This document shows positions 36,286-46,199 of a stretch of DNA of 64,000 nt, piece by piece. Position numbers and translations under genes: made by a program. The number at the start of each line of letters is the position of its first letter. Within the stretch, counting starts at the first letter, position 1. Below the pieces are notes generated by a model. It made no database searches, was not told where the DNA came from, and worked only from the letters and a program-made list of their open reading frames with translations. Source of the DNA: Carposina sasakii (lineage: Eukaryota > Arthropoda > Insecta > Lepidoptera > Carposinidae). The stretch is from NCBI GenBank assembly GCA_014607495.2, contig CP053155.1, forward strand, positions 3,038,001 through 3,102,000, read 5' to 3'.

Positions 36286-37308
36286 ATCAGTAATTTATTT
36301 TAATTCCGCATCTATGTATGTAGAATGTCTCTGACATAATAGTCCGTTTTGCTTGTATCTAATTATGACATTCCTAGTTTATCATCTTAATGGGCGGTTG
36401 CAGAGAAACATTACTGATATAATGTGGAGATTGTACTGACCCGTAAGAACTTTCCTGACACTCTTGTCACTTGATTATCGCGTAAACCAGGGATTCTCAA
36501 AGTGGTTTGGGCATGACCCCTTCTCCAAAATGTACTGTGTAATGTAATGTAAGATAACTTGGTTCGGAATTTGGTAGCCAAATTACCTTATCAATCCTAT
36601 GTCTGATTTTGTTGCCTTTTGATATAAAATACTTACTTTATACGTAGTAATCTACCTAACTATCTGCGATATTAGTATTAGGTTATAACAATTTGGATTC
36701 TTATATTATAACAATTTGAAGAATATTTACATCTGGAACAGGGCGAGTAACTTAGTAGTCTCATTTAAATTGGGGTTGATCTTTAAACCAGCCCACCTCC
36801 GAAAAATAGTTTTATTTTACTAACCCATGTAAAACAGATTGTGATCACAAGGAGTGGATACCGCAAACTTTAAGCATCCCTGACGTAGTACAACATTTGC
36901 AATAGGTACTTTTGTTTGGACAATATCGCAGTTGACCTTCTGCAATGACAGCATTGAATGACCTTGAATAATCAAGTGCTATGTTATGATACAAAACTGC
37001 CAAAACATAATAAATTCTTATTTAATGATGATCGTTAATTGTCAATAAATATGCGTGGAATATTAATATATCCTAATATGCATAATTGATAATCTTTAAC
37101 ATTTCTGGGCTGTGATTTGTTATAGATAATAACTCCGTTAACAAAGCAGTTAGAGACTACCCTCGGAAAATGTTAATCTGAACCGCTATTTACAGGATTT
37201 TTTCTAGATAACTAGTTATTGAATTTTTGGTACTTATAAAATGTGTGTTAATATAGGTATAGAAGGAGCAGGCTTTCAATGTGTAGGAACTGCTTAAACT
37301 CATTAATG
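36286..37308. other. Intronic or intergenic stretch before the 37.4-kb exon
   Basis: AT-rich sequence with no supported feature. Confidence 0.4.
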
Positions 37309-37400
37309 GCCACCGATCACGTATTTGCGTTTCCTTGGTTGTCTAGAGGTGCCACCGACGCTTATTTGCGTTCTGGCGCCAAAAATCTGCCGGCAATAAA
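37309..37400 (+). mobile_element. MITE family D next to a splice acceptor
   Basis: This copy (TATTTGCGTTTCCTTGG, GGTGCCACCGACGC, then CTGCCGGC) ends only about 30 bp before the acceptor at 37430. The open frame that runs through it into the exon is therefore not real coding sequence upstream of 37431. Confidence 0.6.
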
Positions 37401-37430
37401 TGCATTAACGTACTCCTCTTGTTGTTCCAG

Positions 37431-38196
37431 GAAACATGTAACTCGCAGCAGTCCGGTAACGGCGTCGACCATGTTGCGACCAGAATCGCCCCTCGCTGAC
37501 CACCGCAGCCTGCTGCCGCGGCGGCTACTGCCAGTCAAGGCGCAAATCGCCCCCGTCGACAAGCGTAAGAACCGACGCTCGCTGGAACTCAACCCGCCAC
37601 CCAACGACCATGCCACCTACGACTATCCCAAGCTGCTCATTTCCAAAACCACAGACTCCCTCAACACTGACTTTCCAAAGAAACACATCAATAAACAAGA
37701 CTCGACGGACAGTCTGAAACGAGCGCTTATTTCCAAAGATGAGAAGAAAGCGGCGAGTAAAGATGATAAAAAGATATTATCGAAACAGGAGTCCACGGAA
37801 AGTTTGAAGAAAGCCTTCCTGTGCCGGCAGGACTCCAATGACAGCGCCAAACGGAAAGAGTCCGATCCGAAATGGCATAAAGAGGAAGTGAGAAAAACTG
37901 TAGAGGTCAAACGAGGGAGTGACAAAAAAGGACTACTGGAAACCGATTTGGAAGATCCGCCCAAGAGGATATATGAAAGGAGGACGGGATGTGCAAGGCC
38001 GACCTTGCCTCCCGTTGCGGAGAAATTGGGGAGTCCCAAGTCTCCAAATAGCACTCCATTGACTCCAGGAGTGGCCGCGGTGGCAGAGGGAGTTGTGAGA
38101 TGGGGCAGTGGACTTCTATCTCCAAGAGTAGAGCCAAGACTCCGAGCGGCTAGAAGTTGGTACGGATATGGGACGTTGCCAACTGACAGCGAAAAG
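37431..38196 (+). CDS. Coding exon of an unrecognised Ser/Lys/Arg-rich protein
   Basis: A pyrimidine-rich acceptor (CTCTTGTTGTTCCAG) precedes 37431 and a strong donor (AAAAG then GTAAGA) follows 38196, leaving phase 0. The frame is open throughout. ATG at 37471 in good context (GACC before ATG) may be the true start, giving 242 residues here. The sequence is hydrophilic, with a basic patch KRKNRRSLEL near residue 35 and a short repeated motif of the type S-T-D/E-S-L-K at about residues 60-68, 78-86, 108-116 and 122-127. A Pro/Ser linker (SPKSPNSTPLTPG) and SWYGYGTLP near the end follow. Codon use is GC-rich, unlike the surrounding AT-rich repeats. I do not recognise the family. The phase fits the exon at 62277. 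Confidence 0.75.
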
Positions 38197-40884
38197 GTAA
38201 GAAATCAAAACCTAAATTAGTAATTTGTATGTACATTTGCACCTTATATAAATAGGGACGTGGCTGTGCATACAGACAATAAGATGGAATGTGCACATAG
38301 AAGTTTCTGCTTACTTCCTCTATGGATATGGATCAGGAAAGCGTGTAAGCAGCATGGTTCCCATAGAAGTGCACATACCGGATTTCCACGGTCCTTGCAT
38401 ATTTCTTTCGCTTTGCAAACATTAATTGAATGTGTAAGAAACTCTTGGTTATTAACCTATTTCTCACCATCTTCGAGTCTAATTGAATAATTAAAGTTTA
38501 CAATGGCTCTTGTCTCCTAGATAATTAGTAAGATACGTACACTTTTTTCATAGTGAGTATGTTATCTTCAGGTATATCCGGATTTTCCTGGTGTATTTCA
38601 AACAATATTGATTAGATAAGATAAGGTCTCAAGCTCTAGTTTGAATGCCATAATTATTGTGAGAATTTGACTTAGAAGAAATCATAGCTTACTGGGGACC
38701 TGTACAAGAGACATTTTTGGAGATTTTTTCACAGAACACACATCTATAAAACTTGGTAGTGGGTACCTTGGTAAATCCATTAGTTGATCTATAAGGAAAA
38801 CTTAAAATGAGCCTGATATGATTTAATAAGTAGTTTAGCCTATAAGGCTGCAGGTCAAAAAATGGCTTGTACCCCTGAAAAATAAAGATTTTATTAAAAT
38901 GCAGCTAATGCATAATCTACGTATACCTAGGGAACGTATCATATGTAACGTAGCCTCAACCAGGATTCGAACTCACTGTCCCATAAATTTTGCATTCCGG
39001 TTTATTATCACCGCTTTCTTGCAAAAAAAAACATTAACAAACCACCGTGTCATCGCCGCGCTCCGCTGCGCCCGCGCCTACTATCGCATCTCGGCATCAG
39101 GAACTCGCGAATACGGACACGGAAATGTAATGCGAATAACGAACTAATTGCCGATTCCCACCGTATTTTTGCACTTTTTACGCTATCTAGGAAGCGCAAG
39201 TGACAGTTAAAGTCGGGATACGAAAGTGTGCGGTCGCGCGCGCGAAATTTTGCTTGTAACTGTACGTACATACGTGTATGTGTTTTGGCCTCGCTATGCT
39301 AAAAGTTGCTGTTACATTTCGGGTATACAGCTTTGTGCACTGCACCAGAATCCTTAAAAAAAGCGGCAAATAGTATCGTTACGTAGATGGGTGATATACG
39401 GTCATTCTAGAAAAACGTGGAATAATATCAATAAATGGTTACGTAAATGGTATAGTCAGTATGTGCAGTCAACCTCTATATCAAATACATTGTCACAGAT
39501 TTATGTATAGGTGTACCTACTCGTATAGCTCGAATACGGGTCAGTGTGCGAATACGGTTCTACTGGGATTCGGTGCAGTGTGCAACGGCTCTTAGGCTGC
39601 GTTTCCACCAGATACGTGCTATGCTAGGTTGCTATGGATGCGTTTGATGTTCACTAATCAAATGCATTGACATCATGGACTAATGAATGTATTTGGTGAA
39701 TATCACACGCATTCGTAGCATAGTACTACTCTGGCAGAGAGGCAGACTAATTTTGGTCATACCATAGAGTAGGTATTTTGGAGGAATTAAACGCCCTATG
39801 TCAGATACGCAAAATGCCAGATACGCGTATGTTTTTTAAGTACGCTAATACGTCTCTGTCGTAGTACTTAGTTACCCGTTTAGAGATAGTCACTATCGCT
39901 CTGTATAACTTCTCTGCTCTATGGTATACGACCAGCGACAATAATGTCATAGATAATAGTAGATGCCGCTAGTCTATGGTTTTTTTATGAAAAGTGTAGA
40001 TTGTTTTTCCACGTATAAAAGATATTTCATTAGACGTAATATACATTACGTTTATTGTATTAAGTTATTAATAAAACCCGAGAAAATCTTCAACTAATTT
40101 AGTGCAATTTTCCTGTATCCGTGAATTTTGTGGAACATTTATGTTTGTTGAAATAAACGTGTAATCAACAGATAAGCGCCGTAGATATCGATAGATGACC
40201 TATGTTTGTGTCGCCATCTACCTCTACTTATCTGCAGTTTGGCCTTAGGCGACAATGCCCAATGAAGTTCGCCGGACAAGGGTAAGGTTATTGTGTTATA
40301 ATCGTATTGACGTATAAGATAAAAGGTTTATCCCAAAGATGTCTATGTGTAGTAGGCAGATTGTGCGATTTTGAACAGGTTTTGGAGAAAATTAATTTGG
40401 ATTAGCACTTTTGCTACGGTTATGTTACAGACTTACGAGTACAACAGTTACAAATTGTTAAAATCGAAAGTTTTTTTTTCTCGCGTGCTAGATTAGATTA
40501 GTTAGACAAGTACCGAGGACTCTAATAATTTAGCCGACTTAAAAAAAGAGAGGTTATAGTGGATAATAACAGCTATTAGCGGTTAGTGGCGTAAGCATGT
40601 GCCAAACTCTAGAATACCTACATATACCAGAGGTTGTTTTCTTAAAGCATCGAAAATGGTCGTACCACGAGCGTACCATAAAAGTGTGTTTATCAATTAG
40701 AACATAGTAAATATTATCGACAAAAACGTTGGAACCTTGAAACCTGTTTCTTTATGAGGTGTTTAATTAAACATGGTTTATCTTATACTACGCAGTGGGT
40801 CGTTTTCTTGTAAGTTTTCTTTTCTCTGCGCTAAACGTGGCTTTAGGACGTCCTTCTTGATCCTGCAGTTCTGGTTAGTGGTTA
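38197..40884. other. Start of a 24-kb intron, few features
   Basis: No further exon is visible. At about 39040-39290 there is a CpG-rich block, including CGGTCGCGCGCGCGAAA, that stands out from its surroundings and could be an internal promoter or the trace of an old element. A family E MITE lies at 39593-39748. Confidence 0.4.
39593..39748. mobile_element. MITE family E
   Basis: Begins TAGGCTGCGTTTCCACCAG and contains ATGCGTTTGATGTTCAC and its mirror ATTTGGTGAATATCAC. The right end is degraded (GGCAGAGAGGCAGAC). Confidence 0.55.
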
Positions 40885-40963
40885 AAAACAATTTAAAAGT
40901 TCCGACTGCGTTAAAAATAACCAAACTATGTAATAATAAAAAAATCAGAAAAAATGAAAACAA
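40885..40963 (-). repeat. Interspersed repeat family G, left flank of the nested complex
   Basis: Contains CCGACTGCGTTAAAAATAAC, shared with 8700-8760 and, inverted, with 44690-44760. Confidence 0.55.
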
Positions 40964-40995
40964 GGACTTAGATGTCCGGTATATAATAATATTAT

Positions 40996-41150
40996 TGTTC
41001 GGTCACATATATCCTGTATGGTGCGCTGGCGTTTGCCACCTTCAAACTTCTCTTTGGTCACATTCAAATTGTCATTACTATCAACAAGTCAATAAAAACA
41101 AGATTCTTTTCTATATAAATTTATATTTATTTCATAATATCATTATCCAA
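40996..41150 (+). repeat. 5' LTR of the BEL/Pao element
   Basis: Shares about 115 bp from GGTCACATATATCCTGTATG with the 3' LTR, plus the end block TATTTCATAATATCATTATC. It is shorter than the 3' LTR, lacking a middle part and the last bases TTAACA. Confidence 0.8.
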
Positions 41151-41210
41151 TGGTCCTTCGAGCTATTTAAAAAACGGGCGTAACTTCGAATATATATATT
41201 TTAGGAACAA

Positions 41211-42075
41211 TGGCTTCCACACAGGAAACTGAACTTAATAGTTAAAACATTTTAGAAGAAACGGCTGGATTGTTAGAGAGATCATTCACAAATTTGAATG
41301 ATGTCCGAAACAACGTCTAACAAAAGGTTATCTGGAAATAAGAGCTCAAAACATCGAGGAATATTGGCAAACCTTCAAAACAAGTCACCAAGATCTCATC
41401 AAAATTTCATCAAAAGCTAGACGTTCGGAAATTCCATATTTCATAAGGGGCGATTATCATGTCACGGAATATTTATATATTTGTGTCAAAGGTGATATTC
41501 AAGATATGCAGACGGCAATGTAGACGCCAATACCCAATCCGTCGAGTGATGTTCAACCGCATGCAACATCTGCCGAAATCAAATTACCGACCATAAATAT
41601 CCCTAAATTTTCCGGTATGTACACAGAGTGGCCAGCTTTTCATGATTTATTTAGTTCTTTGATACACAATAACACCGAAATTGATAATGTTCAGAAGATG
41701 CACTATTTAAAATCAAGCTTGTCTGGAGAAGCCGAACAATTACTTAGAAGGTCGAGCATAACCAACCAAAATTATATACAGGCATGGGAAACGCTGAGCA
41801 ATAGGTACTACAACAAGAGATTCATAGCAAATTGTATATTCAAAAATCTATTTGGACAAAAAATCAAACAATTATTAGATACTACTGTGGAAGCACTTAA
41901 CGCATTGAACACCTTGGGCTTACCAACAGTCCAATGGAATGCCATCATGGTATATATGACCGTATCAAAACTTGACAACGAATCTCATAGACTGTGGGAG
42001 CAACATGTAGCTGCCCAAAATGAATTTATAAAGTTTGACGTTTTATTGCAGTTTATGGTAACAAGATTTAAATAA
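41211..42075 (+). pseudogene. BEL/Pao gag remnant (DUF1759-type)
   Basis: ATG at 41211 opens only a short frame before a stop. The recognisable part runs from about 41325, with a stop at 41521-41523. The long open part from about 41524 to 42075 encodes KLPTINIPKFSGMYTEWPAF and later LSGEAEQLLRR, then WETLSNRY. The order K-L-P-x-I...F-S-G...W-x-x-F and L-x-G-x-A is the signature of the DUF1759 gag domain of BEL/Pao elements. The protein forms the particle core during retrotransposition. At least one stop and probable frame changes make it non-functional. Confidence 0.85.
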
Positions 42076-42081
42076 TTAGAG

Positions 42082-42333
42082 ATGATGGAATATTCAAACA
42101 AAACTGTAAGTCCCAAGACCTGTCATGCTGTCATACAACATCCATTATCATATACTCGTACATATTGTAAAGAGAACCACTACCTATATCAATGTAAGGT
42201 TTTCGCCAAGCAAGACTACCAAGACAAAATAAATTTTGTACAAAACAAGAAGCTATGTTTCAACTGTCTCACGCCTGACCATTCAGTCAAGAATTGTAAG
42301 AGAGATACATCATGCCGTATCTGTAACAAATAA
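42082..42333 (+). pseudogene. BEL/Pao nucleocapsid zinc-knuckle remnant
   Basis: The frame includes CFNCLTPDHSVKNC, a C-x2-C-x4-H-x4-C knuckle that binds nucleic acid, followed by CRICNK, which begins a second knuckle broken by a stop at 42331-42333. It continues directly from the gag part. Confidence 0.85.
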
Positions 42334-42472
42334 CATCATTCATTATTGCACATACATAAGAAAGAATCTATTCAAGAAGAAAATCAACTCAACGAAAACA
42401 ACCAAAACAAACAGAAGATACTAAACACATTTCATACATCAACCCAGTCAAATTCTCCTACCTACAGCTCTG

Positions 42473-43063
42473 GTGGACATTTCAAACAGAGGTAAAAAAC
42501 AAGTCTACCGTGCATTCATTGACCAGGGATCACAGGCTTCGTTCGTCTCAGAGGAACTCGTGCAAACTATGGGGTTGAAGCGAGTTAAAATCAACGGCGT
42601 AGTCTCGGGATTGAATGAAGGAAAACAGATTGTCACTAGTAATATGGTGGAAGTCAAAATAGAGTCAAGAAGTAACCCAACCTTCACAATACCTGTAAAT
42701 GCATATGTTTTGAAATCAATCACAAACTTACCTGTACAGAAAACAACAATATATGACTGGCCCGAGATGGCAAATATCAACTTAGCCGATGCAAACTATG
42801 ACAAACCAAATAAAGTGCATTTAGTACTCGGAACAGATATATATAGTAACATAATAAATTCAGGTTTGTTGAAGAGTCCATCTGGAGTTATAGCTCAAAG
42901 TATTCAGGCTGGATTCTATCTGGTAATACAATCATCCCTGAAAACAAAACACAAAATATGCATTCGTACCTTATATGAAAATGATTCAATGAGAAAATTT
43001 TGGAAAATACTAGTAGAAAATGAAACACACAGCTCTGAAAGAGAAATGTCAAAAGGTAAGTAA
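42473..43063 (+). pseudogene. BEL/Pao aspartic protease remnant
   Basis: The frame gives AFIDQGSQASFVSEELVQTM, in which DQGSQASF replaces the usual D-S/T-G-S of the catalytic loop, then a DUF1758-like stretch through LGTDIYSNIINSG. BEL/Pao pol polyproteins place this retropepsin before reverse transcriptase. Here the chain ends at 43063 and no reverse transcriptase follows before the 3' LTR. The sequence 43064-43496 is not recognisable as pol. Confidence 0.8.
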
Positions 43064-43496
43064 TGTGTAAATATGTATAGGAAGACAAAAGTGATTCTGG
43101 ACGAAAGCTAATCACGAGACTTTTCTGTAGACTTAGCATTTCACGAAGTAAAATAAAACTGAACTAAAAGACTATCGAGAGCGGGATCACATCGGTTTCT
43201 GCAACGAACAAAACCCTATAACAAAACAACTTTCAAAGTTTTACGTATAGATCAGTGCTTCATCTGAAAGAATAAAACAGAACAAAGAATTTCGAAAAAT
43301 TTGGACGAACTTTATGATTGTACAGATTAAATACTTACTGCAATAAGAGTCTAAAAGGAAAATCACTGATCAAATTCAAATGGCCGTGTCAAAGTTGACA
43401 AGCCTGCCCATGGATACTGGAAGTAACTGGAAGACATGAAGACACTATCTTAGCATGGTGGGCGGCGGTGAAGAATAAGATTCTTGGTGGGCGGTA

Positions 43497-43973
43497 TGTT
43501 TGGTCACATATATCCTGTATGGTGCGCTGGCGTTTGCCACCTTCAAACTTCTCTTTGGTCACATTCAAATTGTCATTACTATCAACAAGTCAATAAAATC
43601 AAGATTCTTTTATACAGGGTGTAACAGAAAGGGTATGTTAAGCGAAAAGCTATGTAAATAGCCCACTATAGAGAACCTATTTCCAAAATTTCAGACTCAA
43701 ATTCACATTTATATTTTTCCAGATAGTATGAAGAATTCCGAAACAACTCAGGAATGTCCATACAATCCTGAAAAATAAAAATATGATTTCGAGTCTCAAA
43801 TTTTGAAAATATGATCTCTATAGTGGGCTATTTACATAGCTTTTCGCTTAACATACCCTTTCTGTTACACCCTGTATATCAATTTCTTAGAAAAATGATT
43901 TCGCAGAGCGAAGACCTATCATTAATCTAAGATCAATTTCAATTTATTTCATAATATCATTATCCAATTAACA
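43497..43973 (+). repeat. 3' LTR of the BEL/Pao element, split by a MITE
   Basis: Starts TGTTTGGTCACATATATCC and ends CCAATTAACA, just before the ATTAT duplication. A 264-bp MITE occupies 43613-43876. The part after the MITE contains about 60 bp that the 5' LTR lacks. Confidence 0.8.
43613..43876. mobile_element. TA-flanked MITE, family A, inside the BEL/Pao 3' LTR
   Basis: The 264-bp element begins TACAGGGTGTAACAGAAAGG and ends CCTTTCTGTTACACCCTGTA, with inverted arms of about 55 bp (on to AGCCCACTATAGAGA) and TA on each side. The 5' LTR lacks it, so it arrived after the retrotransposon. It is the most compact copy of family A. Confidence 0.9.
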
Positions 43974-44263
43974 ATTATTATGGAATGAATACTATTGAAG
44001 AAAATAAAATATTTTCTAATGATTGTAACATATAATAACAGGATCCATTGAAATATTAGCTTGGCTGTCGGATAATGGACCCGACTGTTCAGTTGTTATG
44101 TTACATCATTAGAAAATATTCTATTTTCTTCAATAGTATTCATTCCATAATAATATTATAGAATTCTAGACCACCGGACATCTAAGTGTTTCTCTATTGA
44201 GGGATCGCCCACCACATGCAACCATAAATACATAGCTGCTAATCCGAAAACCAATTAAAATTT

Positions 44264-44308
44264 TAATCGACATATGTTTCGCCAACACCCGTGGCATCAT
44301 CAGGATTA
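44264..44308 (-). ncRNA. Hammerhead-ribozyme-like motif, minus copy
   Basis: Exact inverted copy of 44425-44469. It carries the same core on the minus strand: stem I, CTGATGA, stem II, GAAA, minimal stem III and a TC cleavage dinucleotide. Being in the opposite arm of the palindrome, it would be active only in transcripts of the minus strand. Confidence 0.6.
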
Positions 44309-44424
44309 GTTTTCCATGTTAGTTCTATCTACCGAACCAACTAACTAAGTTAGTTAGTTCTATCTACCGAACCAACTAACTAAGTTAGTTAGTTGGTTCG
44401 GTAGATAGAACTAACATGGAAAAC

Positions 44425-44469
44425 TAATCCTGATGATGCCACGGGTGTTGGCGAAACATATGTCGATTA
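44425..44469 (+). ncRNA. Hammerhead-ribozyme-like motif, plus copy
   Basis: Elements in order: TAATC (stem I, 44425-44429), CTGATGA (44430-44436), one extra T, GCCA/TGGC stem II around a 7-base loop (44438-44452), GAAA (44453-44456), CAT/ATG minimal stem III (44457-44462), T and C (cleavage expected after 44464), then GATTA, which pairs with TAATC. This is a type I hammerhead layout with all core bases. The loop-less stem III is like that of the dimer-dependent motifs described in Penelope-like elements and animal retrozymes. The extra T before stem II and the missing stem III loop may weaken activity. Confidence 0.6.
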
Positions 44470-44685
44470 AAATTTTAATTGGTTTTCGGATTAGCAGCTA
44501 TGTATTTATGGTTGCATGCTAGGTGCTTGGATCTGGCTTCTCGTTGCGACTGTAGTGTCTTGTGTTCGTGATCAGGAGTAGGCAGATCCGAGGGTCAGTG
44601 GAGGGTATAGGGCCCGGTGGTGGGCGATCCCTCAATAGAGATTTGAACTTCCGAATAGTGACGCCTGATACAATTCAATATCTAA

Positions 44686-44860
44686 GTGTTTGTTTTCATC
44701 TTTTCAGTTTTTTTTATTATTACATAGTTGGGTTATTTTTTACGCAGTCGGGTTTTTGCATTTTTTAATTATTTTATACTTAGTAAATGTAGCTACTAAT
44801 AGGTAACCTTCAAGAAACATGCTCGACATGCTCGCCAGCAAGAAGTTTTCGTCTGTCGTC
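44686..44860 (+). repeat. Interspersed repeat family G, right flank of the nested complex
   Basis: Contains ACGCAGTCGGGTTTTTGCAT and ATGCTCGACATGCTCGCC; inverted relative to 8575-8785 and 40885-40963. Confidence 0.6.
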
Positions 44861-45059
44861 AGCCGTGTGTGTAATGCAGTAAGGAAGGAAGGATGGGGGT
44901 CTACGTTGACGTGAAAAAAGGTGGTTTACAATGACTTCGTCTGTGTTGTAGGCCTGCAGGGGTTCCACCAGAACCAGTTAACTTTTGAAAGGGGTCTATG
45001 AGAAAAAAAGTTTGGGAACCCCTGGTGTAATGAAATATTATGTATTGATGTTGTCATCG

Positions 45060-45165
45060 TCGTCAGCCTATTGCAGTCCACTGCTGAACTTAGGCCTCCC
45101 CCAGAGCACGCCGCTCGGCTCGTTCTCCCGTTTTTACCATCCACTCCTTTTAATTCATCGGTATG
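45060..45165 (-). mobile_element. Truncated RTE-type LINE 3' end
   Basis: Plus strand reads CAGCCTATTGCAGTCCACTG and then GGCCTCCCCCAGAGCACGCC; minus-oriented copy with a short coding remnant. Confidence 0.7.
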
Positions 45166-45507
45166 TTTATTTATTTAGGTATTTTTTAAATTAGTAACTT
45201 GTTTTTGACATAATACTCGTAGTTTGGAGAGCAGCAGATTTTTTTTTTTCACTTTTTATTTTGACTTTTTTTATACCAACCTAATCTCGTCTAAAAACAA
45301 ATTTAATGTATATTTGTGGTGCGATCTGGTAACATAAAATAATGATGTCATCAGAAACAAACTAAACATAGCACTTTACACGGTCGTATTTCATTATTTA
45401 GTACGCCATAAAATCGCCATTTTTATTTCATATTCTAGACGGTTTTTCTACAAAAGGTAGAGATAAACTTAGAATTAACATACATACATACGTATATTAC
45501 CTATCTA
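45166..45507. other. Intronic stretch, nothing recognised
   Basis: AT-rich sequence between repeats. Confidence 0.4.
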
Positions 45508-45891
45508 TACAGAGTGTTTTTTTTAGTGGCCACCCTTAACGAAGGGTATGTACTCTATACATCAAATAAAGTAAGTTTATGCCAAAAAAATGCTGGGAAA
45601 CGATGCAGGTAATTTTTTTTTTTTTCATTACTTGATCGGGCGAAGTTTATAGTGTCCAGTGTTTATGCTAGTTTTTTCATAGATAGATATTAATTATTTC
45701 TCGTGAAATAATCTTGCTACACGCGTCAATGTGCATTAATGCAGAAAAACGCAGTCTATTTACTCAAATTCGGACCCTAATATTTTGGAAACCAGACACT
45801 TCCCAGGTATGCTTCCAAGGTGAAAAATGATCGTGATGATGAGGAGATTCCGTAGTTTTCGTGAACGTTGACGACCAAAAATCACCCTGTA
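45508..45891 (+). mobile_element. TA-flanked MITE, family B
   Basis: A 384-bp copy from TACAGAGTG to CACCCTGTA with TA on both sides. The interior ACGAAGGGTATGTACTCTAT matches the other copies. Confidence 0.7.
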
Positions 45892-45899
45892 TACATTTA

Positions 45900-46180
45900 G
45901 ACACGGGTGTAGGTATTCCCAAAATGGGGTAGCCACAGCTGCAAAATCATAACACAGAGGAGTAAGCACGAACCTCTCGATAGTCCGTAGCGCTATCGTC
46001 CAACTGTCAAATCACATAGATTTTGCTAGCGAGTCGCTAGCGTTACGCCGCGTAAAAAGGTTCGTGCTTACCCCACTGATCCCATAGACACGTTTAGCAT
46101 AGCGAGTACATATGTAAATGCAATCTGTGACAAGTTAGCTTATCGCCTTAGCTTAGAATTTATGTTAACATAACGAATAC
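45900..46180 (+). repeat. S1 repeat containing a small palindromic insertion
   Basis: The S1 sequence (CCCAAAATGGGGTAGCC ... GATCCCATAGACACG) is interrupted at about 45960-46076 by a segment with inverted ends AGTAAGCACGAACCT and AGGTTCGTGCTTACC. Similar tiny inverted ends occur at 62709-62754. Confidence 0.6.
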
Positions 46181-46199
46181 TATCGTCAAACTGGCTAAT

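Larger units (their letters stand above)
40996..43973 (+). mobile_element. BEL/Pao LTR retrotransposon, internally deleted
   Basis: Direct repeats with TGTT starts at 40996 and 43497 are the LTRs. The 5-bp ATTAT on both sides (40991-40995, 43974-43978) is the target duplication. A primer-binding-type TGGTCCTTCGAGC follows the left LTR and a GGTGGGCGG purine tract precedes the right one. Inside are gag, zinc-knuckle and protease remnants. Reverse transcriptase, RNase H and integrase are missing, and stops break gag. It therefore cannot move by itself. Confidence 0.85.
40964..44194. mobile_element. Foldback element split by a BEL/Pao insertion
   Basis: The left end CTTAGATGTCCGGTAT and right end CACCGGACATCTAAG are inverted. 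After removing the BEL/Pao element (40996-43973), the arms continue as GAATGAATACTATTGAAGAA and its mirror near 44130-44150, around a centre containing CTTGGCTGTCGGATAATGG. It is related to the short element at 8786-8926. The structure shows two successive insertion events. Confidence 0.75.
44197..44685. mobile_element. Palindromic element with two opposed hammerhead-like motifs
   Basis: The left part (44216-44347) and right part (44385-44519) are inverted copies that meet at CCAACTAACTAA, G, TTAGTTAGTTGG. The outer ends CTCTATTGAGGGATCGCC and GGCGATCCCTCAATAGAG are also inverted. ATCTAAGTGTTT occurs just before and near the end (about 44185-44196 and 44681-44692) and may be the target duplication. 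Both arms carry a hammerhead-ribozyme-like core. Related sequence without the core occurs at 18961-19085, 47100-47312 and 47540-47610. No protein is encoded. Confidence 0.75.

Noticed and set aside
37279..37430. Upstream 50 codons of the open frame leading into the 37431 exon
   Set aside because: They are derived from a MITE also present at 25217 and 48392, and a strong acceptor lies at 37430.
40773..41183. 136-residue frame before the BEL/Pao gag
   Set aside because: It runs across family G repeat, foldback end and LTR, so it cannot be one gene.
44310..44420. GTTAGTTAGTT/CTAACTAAC runs as a telomere-like or CRISPR-like array
   Set aside because: They are only the centre of the palindromic element, with one extra partial unit of 36 bp.
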